Shown one piece after another: positions 44,701 to 48,652 of a stretch of DNA of 48,896 bases (position 1 is the stretch's first letter; each line of letters starts with the position of its first letter). Source of the stretch: Candidatus Omnitrophota bacterium. GTDB taxonomy: Bacteria; Omnitrophota; Omnitrophia; Omnitrophales; Aquincolibacteriaceae. The stretch is taken from the NCBI GenBank assembly GCA_020632475.1, contig JACKFM010000010.1, forward strand, positions 1 to 48,896, written 5' to 3'. Both the position numbers and the translations under genes were made by a program. A model generated the notes under the pieces. It ran no database searches, was not told the DNA's origin, and saw only the letters and a program-made list of their open reading frames with translations.

Positions 44701-47391
44701 ATTCAGAATGCGGATGGTAAAAATTTCATCACCGACCACCCCAGTCTCATTAACCTGGTATTCAATGGCTTTGGCACTCACGGTATCTTCCATGACCGTT
44801 TGTACGGACCTTTCGATCAGATACCCCGGCTGCCGCGAAGTCATAAGTTCAAAAGGCTGATCATGATTTTCAAAAACGGTTCTCTGAATATTCTCGATTG
44901 ATACCGGAGTAACCGAATGGACGAAAATGCCGAAATACTGGGGTTGCAGTAGAAGTTCCTCAGATTTCCTGCCTGGCGTCTCAACCCGCAAAGGCAAAAC
45001 CCATCCATGCTGGGTATTTTTTACCGGGTTTCGTACCACAAAAAATTCACCCTCAGCCTTGGTCGATTCATACCGGTTCCCGGTCTTCAGTCCGGCTGCA
45101 GCCGCCGCTCTCAGAAACGCGGTCTCCGGTTCTTCGGCACTCTCACTGACCGTTTGCGGTGGAAGCACAGCCTCGTTTTGAACAAATTGCAGAATTTCCG
45201 CCTTAAGCTGTTCCAGATGCGCCTTAAGTTCTGCTTCTCCAAAAAGAATCTTTGTACCGGCTTGTTCAAAAAAAACATTAATTTTCTGTTCAAGTTCCGG
45301 CGCACTGGTCTGCGCAGTCCGAATCCAGTCGACCAATAAATCCTGAGAGAAAAGCCTTTGTACCGGCGGAGCAAACAGATCATGGTATTTTTTAAACAAG
45401 GCCGAAAGAGGATCACCCGCGGCATCACTTGCAGTATTTTGCTCTGTCCGTAATTCGGAGCGAGGATCGTCATGATCCCGCGGAGCTTCAAAACCATCAG
45501 GGTTTTGATCGGAGCGCTTGTCCGCCGTGGCGGAAGGATCGTCATGATCCCGCGGAGCTTCAAAACCATTAGGGTTTTGATCGGAGCGCTTGTCCGCCGT
45601 GGCGGAAGGATCGTCATGATCTCGCGGAGCTTCTAAACCATCCGGGTTTAGATAGGATCTGCGATCCTGAAAAAAAGGAGCATGACGATCAACCCGAAAT
45701 CCCGCATCCAGAATCGCCTGCCGGACGTCCTCAAGTTCAGCAGATAAATACCCGGAAGCTTCAGAACCCAACAAAGCCCGGAGTTCCGATTGGGGTTGTG
45801 CCAGAAGCGGCTTTTCCATACCTGCCCCGCGCAGCATGATCTTGCGGTAGACCGACTGATCCACATCCCCGCTCAGGTGCGGACTAATAACGGCATAGCC
45901 CATCTGATGATCATGAAAGTACCGGCTCATTCCCGCAGCATGAAAACCACCCGTGACGAGGACAATGGGAACGAGTGGCTCGTGATTCAAAAAAGGACTG
46001 AGGACTGAGGTTCGAGGACTGAACTCTCGACTGATTGAGTTGGAAGCTGGGTTCATTGTGTTCTGAATTTTCTGAAAGAAGGCCGATTCACGCTGCTCCA
46101 TCAGGCGGTAAAACCGTATTGCACTCTGCAAAGTATTAAGCTCCCCTTCGCCCTCTCGCCCGCTCGCCCAGTCTGCGGTCTTAATCTCAGCCCACTCTTC
46201 CGGGCTCAATTCCAGAGAGAGCAGCTTTTGCAACAGAAGCAGCTGTTTATATTCGTCTATAATTCCCCGCTCGTCCTGCGCATGTGTGTTTTTCTCAAGC
46301 AACTGTTCATAAAGATGATTCAGCTCCAAAAATAAAAGTCTGGCATCCAGCTCAGATTCAAGAACACGCTGAACGGCTTTATAAATAATCTGAGGGTAAT
46401 CACGGAATTGAAATCCTTGTGGAATGCTTTGTCTTAGAAACGCCTCAATCACAGTTCTCGGCAGATCAGAGGAAATTCCCCCTTCACTTTTCAACCAGTC
46501 AATAAATCCTGTCGAAAGCTTATGTTGTTCAAGCCAGACCTTAAGCAACTTAATCTGTTCTTCCAACTTTCCCTCTTCAAATCTTTTTTCAGCCTCCTGC
46601 AGCACCACAAGGCGTGTCAATTGCGGCCATTCAAATTGCGAATAGGGGTTTTCAAAATCAAGATTCAGATCCTCTCGTGCCTTTGACCGTAGATAAATCA
46701 AACTGGTCATCAAATCCTGCTGATGTCTCTGAAATCGAAACCAATTCCGGATCAGTTTTTTTAACTCCGGGTTCAGATAAGCGGATGCTTTTTTATCAAT
46801 CGCAAGCTTTTGGGCATCCACCTCCTGAGTACTCCGCTCAAGATTCTCAGCCACCTTGCGAAAGAGCCGAAATGCTTTACGATAAAGGTAAATATCTTCA
46901 ATCCCCAGCACTTTAAGCGCTGGCTTCGACGAGGCCAACGCCAGATCGACTCCGGTCAATTCACCTTTTTTTGCCAATGCCTCAATGATTTTCGCATTCG
47001 ATTCCGGCTGCTTTGAAAACTCTAAAAATTCAGGACGCAGGGCTTCTCCGGCCCCTTCGGCAAAAATAGTTTTAACCCCGTATTGTTCCTGAAGACACTG
47101 AATAATCTCACGAATTTTGGTTGCGGTCTCATAGTCGGAGTGAATGGCCTGGATATGAAAAATAAAAGGCTGGCGGGATTGGTCGGCTGTCTTCGGAATA
47201 AAAATCCTCTCGAGGGTTCCTAAGTCGGCGGGAAGTTTAAGGTTAGAAGCGGAAACGGTTTGCTGCGTAATCTCCGTTTTTAAACTTGCCTCATTCAGAC
47301 TGATTCCGGGCGCAGCATAAGTGATTTCTGAAAAGAAAACACAAATAGCGACACTCATCGCGATGAGTTTTTTTGTTTTTGAAAAATTCAT
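26722..47391 (-). CDS. giant multidomain protein, about 6,889 residues, with signal peptide and in-frame repeat arrays
   Basis: One uninterrupted 20.7-kb frame. The ATG at 47391 is preferred over 47427: it follows GAAGAAGG and starts a signal peptide (KLIAMSVAICVFFSEITYA). Parts recognised, residues from this start: TraB/ChaN-like region with VTGGFHAAGMSRY (about 55-540); GNAT-like (about 880-970); methyltransferase-like VVEYGAGAGTLWDWAH (about 1567-1680); HEAT-like helices (about 2025-2510); protein kinase-like, ASGGSGAVFQA, IIPRDFKPSNILV, DAG for DFG (about 2600-2960); UPF0489/arginase-fold-like FDPHHDAYEDA (about 3790-4040); membrane segments (about 4055-4300); Nudix-like GEELGI (about 4360-4520); five HTH-like repeats (about 4577-4930); sigma-70-like regions 2 and 4 (about 5450-5760); second kinase-like YDDIRPNLWV, GDFEG (about 6285-6555); conserved C-terminal domain. 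(S/A)ELR motifs and palindromic repeats mark junctions. Function unknown. Confidence 0.85.
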   Translation of the reverse strand: MNFSKTKKLIAMSVAICVFFSEITYAAPGISLNEASLKTEITQQTVSASNLKLPADLGTLERIFIPKTADQSRQPFIFHIQAIHSDYETATKIREIIQCLQEQYGVKTIFAEGAGEALRPEFLEFSKQPESNAKIIEALAKKGELTGVDLALASSKPALKVLGIEDIYLYRKAFRLFRKVAENLERSTQEVDAQKLAIDKKASAYLNPELKKLIRNWFRFQRHQQDLMTSLIYLRSKAREDLNLDFENPYSQFEWPQLTRLVVLQEAEKRFEEGKLEEQIKLLKVWLEQHKLSTGFIDWLKSEGGISSDLPRTVIEAFLRQSIPQGFQFRDYPQIIYKAVQRVLESELDARLLFLELNHLYEQLLEKNTHAQDERGIIDEYKQLLLLQKLLSLELSPEEWAEIKTADWASGREGEGELNTLQSAIRFYRLMEQRESAFFQKIQNTMNPASNSISREFSPRTSVLSPFLNHEPLVPIVLVTGGFHAAGMSRYFHDHQMGYAVISPHLSGDVDQSVYRKIMLRGAGMEKPLLAQPQSELRALLGSEASGYLSAELEDVRQAILDAGFRVDRHAPFFQDRRSYLNPDGLEAPRDHDDPSATADKRSDQNPNGFEAPRDHDDPSATADKRSDQNPDGFEAPRDHDDPRSELRTEQNTASDAAGDPLSALFKKYHDLFAPPVQRLFSQDLLVDWIRTAQTSAPELEQKINVFFEQAGTKILFGEAELKAHLEQLKAEILQFVQNEAVLPPQTVSESAEEPETAFLRAAAAAGLKTGNRYESTKAEGEFFVVRNPVKNTQHGWVLPLRVETPGRKSEELLLQPQYFGIFVHSVTPVSIENIQRTVFENHDQPFELMTSRQPGYLIERSVQTVMEDTVSAKAIEYQVNETGVVGDEIFTIRILNEASDESAGEIGILRGNISDEGISEFDISTNKDWRERGLMSEAFARALKPLIEPGRAVDGVLGEGNTILKLADMMMDDPVFLKKLGTQRLRELAAARTRNRANKVMAQILLTGAVKDFGYKFSSEMIEQTVMGKLYKKAGLENLEIYTVTLSQGEVELHLRGTAPVYSPLIAAKPEDEGLLRKHLTGEREADLTVDEDLWNELPAEVHEKIERVIAEYRDKWQAGDIEREDGFSEEKRAVKIAWEGLVGDEEMDGVIVSGVLFDRDNIGEDFKGLQWGSSGQSVDEVDEALLKEQAINPEVLPDGRPNLLPAEYAQAGGHGGETAVRKARNARTILPARGLRTPVAVGYALYTPEHIQKNGKPLGVFISFRRKKEKRFSHYQHKAVRGILSGYDQALHETEQQALATMRETVFDPTEVIPELVKKYDINHLSEVYGRELRKVIDAGLYPHSPHFANFEADPLGRWQTIWHDLGGWKIREELTPEQAFGYAYMTLSYAILTLQIRFDHALPGYYEAGYIDPYASFLKGFFHDQLQNPDFDLGQFAFSDNGNNSLSIVAHDVTYRDDPMSLPPLYQRLDAPFVKVLRTVMGMPVSDEELANFRPSQSGPVVHKRTLAPGVDEEEWPKPKGINAHRTYREMRSQTGLDAVGPLIANEFIVPQLKQIVEQGSLEDVVEYGAGAGTLWDWAHDGFKDWFGRGVEDLSWLQTDANLDALRMVSRYPKRVMPIDLKMAPIPLSEQSAALSWAGLDILPVPELPAVVRDIAATLKPGGKLIVGLDMGASIEIEAYEAQRNGWVAFPYFTQISFSENRPSGMIYVDWETLKKKYKPGTALAKKVWESLMPYMDMYSRSAHSAGIIVQQAEATEASEKQLMIIAGEFLKIARQTGTLKHIAPSRPALHIERIKLAAEAAGFTVDAHGEISRSYTVNRSDIPGLNLSVNQIIDSDGMVAQRRNPKVRAGMVQVDIKFHLLSATKTGEVQKEWAYQPLGISQLNGGRLDKSQEPVYEMPRRISGPVRMDSAERQKRILSVLREELNKNEVNKPKKKFDLETTLQQLAKELSEHQGSFDEALVNRFFGKNRLSFSKPGYGALIASRLNEALRQFGRNANRFDTPRDHDDPRSELRMFGDETEPEDENPADNFLSAHPEYPRNPDAFDLLVWVSEQSDGFLILESLDELFREELIVGEDAVLMIRMIKPDGPTLEDASWGMGSLAAMLSGEYLRSDDLHQLESRLSGIDETRNFALMGFQEALESGLGLADVLSLFDEFINVGTPRAGLMLSSLGTLLKQNLLTRDEILEHLLPLYARYPAIEESEFLEALTRLLVNPVVGKERFVGFLEPFLRVSANAVEQTESVARLVAEGNWTPEEVHQYILPVSQATRGRSIFLINMLAAAVRDGLLTREEILRFVVPLAQAFGNLTDHIIFNDQPDPENVAVDESSGNVAVRIMSTDEFNAFIHRGLFADFVAKYRDQEFTSKQFLTELLIPLARKKYEALGGQAGPVAYESGHDLRVELHNKLAAFINQSMEHAEIVLEQIKQLYREEDVQRRYVLILAISQAKLQMGRRALEAFFFSETNVMLQKTVLQGIGEMGFAESLPFLEELQQNTSYEAEIQALAQQVHQQIEAPRDHDDPSASADRRSGRNANRFDTPRDHDDPRSDLNPDGLEAPRDHDDPRSELRTTDTDKTPMAGEPDFFQKQVGETNPAIREIQWLDPEPGPVGKIELTRPDGTKTIYLQIASGGSGAVFQARQPDPVTGRRDILKMAVGTENKLVVTTQQLSEEKRLSDEITRRSAEAGISRPSASRILNGGMVSMRMPSGTPVDRYMLEIEEAPGQIVLKELLAQGKLTAAEKLDILTSVIREALSLIALEIIPRDFKPSNILVSETPDVWGKRSITLIDAGLYFDLNSTKAQKKKTLPKAASTTGYMPRLSSANRLSDGIVNFRHGDDLTKEDFINYLGWAALHELEGVLIADVLGDDAERSSGASEHPFAGQNVNQTFLAKYKPDDAELRRRVYELKDRKETTEVEAYITALKSGHNEPLILDRYQLFIERVESLAAYLRKRYEGVGISENHAANIIGQWKDQEIKIRFKDGGERIGILHTIGTVWPLQVIFLKGGLFPYHFYMIASVENIRTGETVFLKRKPGARINLYTGRSDKRYIGWVNRFIGNEEHSLLLEGDYPAEEVERVLRSRKRVQLYTLRALEEPEDSEFGIYIDRPVTEEHVIQETLEGFKDGSIAYDPVTQRFYMVVDNAMGLVYQDHMRWAVFDREGQKLLGLIPFKILKSLWQEGEMSLVNGLDRFDGTEDEFYEALDQELRAEGLIQIRDVDDEHLRRYADHPVLIDSLLRLKALGLWSFESHFGGESHSRSLPADQTGIIVTNLNRTNREILSEHGFLLPEPEYAGFEGMRKKLQAWDPRRHAYIGFARNEKDSPEETGRIEKQWDEIIGLLTSQVRQGIRGGRLASVRSEHKSELRTDDFDFPWLPEWPQHIPQRDHELDRQMFHYVTRFNQSLRPLLEWDEASTRLSADTVFELVQSWRGLFNEMMPEEVMQRFPRPQSFEKLLSLVETARGRTGQWRAMVWLSFLRSLLSEINQNRLLGRGWMLQLVQRGEIGSQKVSITAVRVKSYDVGTGDATPVVIAAVEDPSAEVIPEYAHAMTVAGLPILQVPFYILINDLKNERIQNTYRYFKDLHALFSGVTDTSSPYINRFLSELLKTPEADFVRLMRQLLLHEEWTHVHDFSRALKNKAGRWALDEQFRFTFGEEKSVSELPTIMSIVANLKGLFGIETDFEINEIAREAHAYLKQWIAAKTREQKLVVVARLLRLSGILHHNDGTLREVHHLPSPDNVHRLSAQAVLAAIAIESVPYRPKPKSPWQEIDTLIPLFLNHLSGHAELRTDLDGNQTIPGRMHERTNVTVELLQNDAEYPIAISHRSIYFQARKVIKAGLNRGLPIVILNFDPHHDAYEDAWDTAARWKLDMEREGIGKVLTVLPVDVANRSGGLAQGGQFRVPRGTWEKKDYRMIRESGRREFPELKDVEIVLDDGRTYSLQNYPGLIWLSLDYDFFSLEDDYHVEPDEAGRQLALLADYLERNHIQMDEATAYQSWDYVGPAARAEDNHWMSLLRPHFLSFRNRILTADQPSVESKALKDDNQNPALSSESIASRFFRYRWSIAAFIAFAVLFQHHVFIWFFSHFSAWLAVQSGLALKVLYLSLAAQLGSMFLGFFPFARLVYPVLSYERAEREAQKIYDDVLAQARERGDLDLEKALLQINGFTVLPTSLAHPLQSFANYGKVLFGGKDRASRKILLTRELLLPLPFLSQPARYIFIRRALGFDYDIRGENFMAGLQDQDQKTAAFSVKNALWWIYGDFQLLRRFRYFPVLLPYLIFHPAIFVNVGYLAGLFIVPFMFSKEKRRAVIEMLALYLTPENDTVSAERGTIKGGKHPVKARADELQELIALVDEHGTRTRQSKSKSEVHRDGDWHLTAQIMLVDPMGNMIFQKRSSDRKISAGKLQMGVSGHVDDGDTDVAAAALREAGEELGIHLNKSRLLRVGNENSIKRSYRSGDVINNEFTTLYVYQLTESEMDQMQENYNLDEIEQFEILPVAFFEQMIRNQPKLFSNSVRHLVLNEPGLYAQVKQRLRSDRNVDHFESPRDHDDPHSDRNVDHFESPRNHDDSRSELRMDEADVPTPPFANREEFLVAFGIAREKLGDGYTPQQMAAEIGWGHRKTLYRMLRRYGFEDAQQFLKDHGAKVRVSKRPQTRGFGDGDLEQFLIAYDEARVDLGDGYTPTQMAKELGYAGASSLRNRITRYGFDARVFMRERGAKIQRTWEEFERDYGDARQKLGDGYSPDEIAQAMGYKNESALRRQMSDAGLNPREYMEERGANLRKKPHEGGRLAFVRQMDKLYKVLGPDALMEEYAARMGYDNINSFNSSLQRYGITFRDYIRSKGDLDVPLATSELGEKYAGSENLLRHIDRVLAELPREPGFKTVSDRLGYAHPNSLRPRLRQMGYPKTGEFMAERSRRIHDRLDFERKLQAAVSLLRPDYGRSSASRWFERLTSAMGFQQPYEFFSEAYRLQADLTTAGFSSALNRKAGILAGLVTHHPHTEEQRAIWIRTLLRLERTGVLSSKAVYALIYVSKQNQPFLSKGTLNEIENYFHIDLEDLLGARLFEPEGTFSDALDFLVSVGNQKRELELNTGRANPKPILQIIEKHMPAYFEMTGLHDEVPFNTPLSRDFLLWLRHGHVLQTESSENPDYPDAARLANLLLFRSNEIPPIAGDYPESISARQAYVRNYFLGKAINDPAIAAWLEEKPGPLEILAEALAHPQVSDKIEDPDFSLQVQAQKIAAARFNMDDLLQRYGTTSGAEPAKAFWDHLEALSISHNLSDLTTLVRDLRKQLPTPEMLQAAGYGPLRMTVGWFEHLQVSGPDDVASQMLNTMALAAAEFERLMPTGHFDEFFLRLIREWKKRAQSSAKARFLLNAWLFRFAELAQTRLSDEPLQQLYDQVIMLVFDGIQIARSNRSVRASFTRKKRLVLQEQKFDILWINRRHEEHLRRLSQQREIMLQIRGENQTQTDEWDAYVKQFIIKNYSGFFKSGVTDEELHQASLTALARMAYDYGYEGNIFEYLIEALKPETNPVKNDEIQHRTSERITVIDADIEKYKKHLETQKLSDKEKLRYESRIAKREAERKLAESALEMQGLARDQKPFAEAGARIGDLQREFDRLAREQGFIVYLKWELARLWKQHKKMLNLDKAVRTESLDAGAEGSVLYRLLEDSAADGDFADWIEGDESLPRQLYEELVPEVLDDLESRIFHLYHRVDPVYTYADIAYQLGFEGVTETVLSRERIHQLFERAQTKIKNAAYTRALKSWNEFIERLGARQNPDPRPLPLKWPEKPGSYVLIGDFLPLVSVPSFSDKDFILRLESSETQLMRDKHFDEIRQGIHKDAALQAQLDEMPMPDSEAERPELVTVRMRDGTTRQLNLAEIEWEDDRSRTYLHSLTVSIRSMNGKVVDVQEIELITKPDGSIHPLYVTSLRDEPVRSVSSRTLESPRDHDDPSAAADRHSGRNANRFDTPWDHDDPHSDRNVDHFESPWDHDDPHSELRSFEAIDEKFGIRLAHSVYVLSDEVIRRLGRDYAYLADPGIFQYMSSGGDAVHFLSRLKSLGYHFIPDDLGPRLIVGSLGGIRKSNDLQRKSTVFLMAFHEALNFLEHEEDRLSLILLMRLVVPLVSIGTTLPSMGFDATIETIQEVVGKILTHSTPQLSKNAGEHGFDLPGFVDHWKNLYESFDAMITAALQVPFTAADQVIAENIFNAFIEAERMLGPVRFSADDIERALQSQGEQALTIQAILHQFLFWTPGDPVRPRARAVLDRVKQKLDERSELRNEIYETDFPGTLTGKQMVLYGEGGAAQSYRILLAWDKGNNKRYRFLALAPMDGEEQNNVFILKIFASEEELKRVPVFSGEYLVSYVKVHDAEGRQMVLSPWQKPPVRFLPADSPSEDADYVTNGRELSFSLDRGMEMLGLLYDHHPEEYAEIWSWLVYSVFEALRELSQHGFFYYDDIRPNLWVTEDNQGHVIARLGDFEGPEPLKNLRKFITGDVDLVRKEIAKIIEVFLQYSKHSTPQSTLLENVLRQVDPYSFKNGTEFKRWISDLVSQIEEVGGFKSELRTSANAQAPREEIASVPTSHLPAGVIPKEGFTFHSFSALDLPLMAGDGAALMQTALAFQTPAVPAMGLVGGLFTAGIGPQVPVYRPFLDRVVSDQMRGGKTTDEMAVIQTAINDPSLDGAGINTPVKETAKGNTVLFQVMLKAVRGADRSTLQARLKDLQAGSVVIAYDDRLNPSGLDLGRMLPAGVRYVRTVYENALDLEKVKSDRSAQTKQDETLNQHAVFLFSDFDDLRFGDASLKEDALESLGFVIRLQPEELKRQPRAIRDQVVSAIAGEALEYAKLDREIRDEWLAQNSGRGLLGLNGGAYSVVFSSWLDARTDQAVSAAA
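29397..29565 (-). repeat. in-frame palindromic repeat array (before residue 6000 of the giant protein)
   Basis: Three GGATCGTCATGATCC units alternate with stem-loops TTCGAAATG-ATCAA-CATTTCGA and GTCGAAACG-ATTAG-CGTTTCGAC and with a CCGCCGCGGCGG core. Translated in the gene frame they give DHDDP-type peptides ending HSELR. The array joins the segment after the sigma-like domain to the next module. Confidence 0.85.
33672..33800 (-). repeat. in-frame palindromic repeat array (Nudix / HTH junction)
   Basis: Two copies of the unit with arms TTCGAAATG and CATTTCGA around ATCAA, each next to a GATCGTCATGAT core (one slightly changed to GAATCGTCATGATTC, with both arms changed together). Translation gives two RNVDHFESP-RDHDD blocks ending SRSELRM. 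The array separates the Nudix-like domain from the HTH repeats. Confidence 0.85.
39681..39850 (-). repeat. in-frame palindromic repeat array (HEAT-like / kinase junction)
   Basis: Three GGATCGTCATGATCC cores are separated by CTAAACC-ATCAG-GGTTTAG and GTCGAAACG-ATTAG-CGTTTCGAC hairpins and by a CCGCC/GGCGG core. The encoded peptide runs EAPRDHDDPSASADRRSG through RSDLNPDGLEAP to PRSELRT. It separates the helical repeat region from the kinase-like domain. Confidence 0.85.
41341..41405 (-). repeat. in-frame palindromic repeat (methyltransferase region / HEAT-like junction)
   Basis: A single unit: GTCGAAACG-ATTAG-CGTTTCGAC followed by one GGATCGTCATGATCC core and the SELR motif (RNANRFDTPRDHDDPRSELR). 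The shortest of the five arrays. Confidence 0.85.
45451..45650 (-). repeat. in-frame palindromic repeat array (end of the TraB/ChaN-like module)
   Basis: Three GGATCGTCATGATC cores alternate with hairpins CTAAACC-ATCCG-GGTTTAG, TCAAAACC-ATTAG-GGTTTTGA and TCAAAACC-ATCAG-GGTTTTGA, and two CCGCC/GGCGG cores. The 66-residue product repeats EAPRDHDDPSATADKRSD and ends RSELRTE. Stem changes are matched on both arms. Confidence 0.88.
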
Positions 47392-47449
47392 GGCACCTTC
47401 TTCAAAACCACAGACGCACGGGGTCAAATTCCTACAGGGCTTTAATGTG

Positions 47450-47478
47450 CGTAAGTATTTGATAAAAGGTAACTTACG
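47450..47478. promoter_or_regulatory. inverted repeat flanking the -10 of the giant gene
   Basis: CGTAAGT (47450-47456) and ACTTACG (47472-47478) are perfect complements 15 bases apart. The interval contains the candidate -10 and the expected transcription start. It could be an operator or a structured start of the mRNA. Confidence 0.4.
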
Positions 47479-47494
47479 AAGCTCTTTTTGTCAA
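47466..47494 (-). promoter_or_regulatory. candidate sigma-70 promoter of the giant gene
   Basis: Reverse strand TTGACA (47489-47494), a 17-base spacer, then TACCTT (47466-47471). The -35 is consensus and the -10 is weak. It gives a leader of about 70 bases to the ATG at 47391. The 230-base gap to the upstream ACT-domain gene supports a separate promoter. Confidence 0.45.
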
Positions 47495-47623
47495 AAAAAC
47501 CGGGGTGTTTTTTTAACAAAAAGCCGTGTCGGAAACACTGGGAATTGATTTAAGGATAGAAAAAATAACAGGAAAAGCTCTAGAATGTTCGCTAATGCAA
47601 ATTTTCAGGGCGGGTCATATTTC

Positions 47624-48043
47624 CTAAAAACGGGCAGCGGAGTCCGCGTTAATCAGGTCGGCTGCCTTTTGATTATCCTGAGTCGAAAAGACTCCGACAA
47701 TTTTAAATCCATCACTGCTCGTCCCGTAGACATAATTGATAAAAATTCCATGATTGCCTAAAAGCTTTGCGACCGGGGCAAGCGTCCCCACTTTATTTTC
47801 AAATTCCACCATAAGAGCATCACGCTCTTCAACTTTGGAAACAAAATGTCCCAACGCCTTTTGAGCTTTATCCGTATCTTTAACAATCATTTGAAGGTGA
47901 CCTCCTTGCCCCTCTTCCGAATAGGCACAAAGATGAATAATCTCAACACCTTCTTCAGCCAATGCCAGAACAATACGGCCCAAAAGACCTGTTTCATTTT
48001 CAGCTTTGACGTGTAATTCTTTGATGATCGTTGCTCTTGCCAT
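47624..48043 (-). CDS. tandem ACT-domain protein
   Basis: The 139-residue protein consists of two ACT domains with no catalytic part. The first covers about residues 7-65 (VKAENETGLLGRIVLALAEE, then VEIIHLCAYS). The second covers about 74-135 (LMVEFENKVGTLAPVAKLLG, then INYVYGTSSDG). ACT domains bind amino acids or other small ligands at a dimer interface, with a conserved Gly after the first strand. Stand-alone pairs are presumed regulatory. A GCGAGG sequence precedes the ATG. It starts 18 bases after the smpB stop on the same strand, so the two are likely co-transcribed. The ligand is unknown. Confidence 0.85.
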   Translation of the reverse strand: MARATIIKELHVKAENETGLLGRIVLALAEEGVEIIHLCAYSEEGQGGHLQMIVKDTDKAQKALGHFVSKVEERDALMVEFENKVGTLAPVAKLLGNHGIFINYVYGTSSDGFKIVGVFSTQDNQKAADLINADSAARF

Positions 48044-48061
48044 TTAAGCCTCGCTTCCGCT

Positions 48062-48544
48062 TTACCGTGCCCGTTTTGAATGCCGGCTTATTGCCTGTTT
48101 TGTTTCTTTATCATGAATACGCCGTTTAATCGATTCTCGTTTATCATGGGCTTTTTTACCCTGTCCCAGTGCAATTTCGACTTTAACCTTACCCCGCTTA
48201 AAATACATCTGGGTCGGAATAATCGCAATTCCCTTCCCCCTTGTTTTAACTTGCATCGACAAAATTTCATTTTTCTTCAAAAGCAATTTGCGTGTACGCG
48301 TAGGATCCACCAGCACGTGCCCCTGAATATTCGAATAAGGGGAAATATGGCAATTGAGCAAAAAGGCTTCTGCTCCGACAATGCGGACAAAGCTGTCTTT
48401 CAGGTTTACTTTACCCTCACGGATTGACTTCACTTCATGACCGAGCAGACTAATCCCCGCCTCCAGCTTTTCAAGCAGAAAGTAGTCAAACTTTGCCTTA
48501 CGGTTAAGAATTGTAGGGTTCATAGAGTCGCTCATGAGATGCAT
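48062..48544 (-). CDS. smpB: SsrA-binding protein SmpB
   Basis: The product is clearly SmpB. It has ILNRKAKFDYFLLEKLEAGI, the GHEVKSIREGKVNLKDSFVR core, ISPYSNIQGH, DPTRTRKLLLKKNEI and the C-terminal GQGKKAHDKRESIKRR that contacts the decoding centre and mRNA path. SmpB binds tmRNA (25881-26276 here) and delivers it to stalled ribosomes. Three in-frame ATGs (48544, 48535, 48523) are possible starts. None has a strong ribosome-binding site, and the last gives the family's typical length before the ILNRKA motif. It is the first gene of a pair with the ACT-domain protein. Confidence 0.93.
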   Translation of the reverse strand: MHLMSDSMNPTILNRKAKFDYFLLEKLEAGISLLGHEVKSIREGKVNLKDSFVRIVGAEAFLLNCHISPYSNIQGHVLVDPTRTRKLLLKKNEILSMQVKTRGKGIAIIPTQMYFKRGKVKVEIALGQGKKAHDKRESIKRRIHDKETKQAISRHSKRAR

Positions 48545-48652
48545 GGTAACTTGGATTCAAACTAAGATCAACGAGGAAAACAGGACGGGGTGACAAGGCG
48601 ACAAGCGAAGAGAGAATTTTATTGTAATAAAAAAACAAATAAGACAGGGCTT

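Noticed and set aside
47392..47427. Upstream ATG of the giant gene
   Set aside because: It adds 12 residues before a signal peptide. The ATG at 47391 has the better ribosome-binding site.
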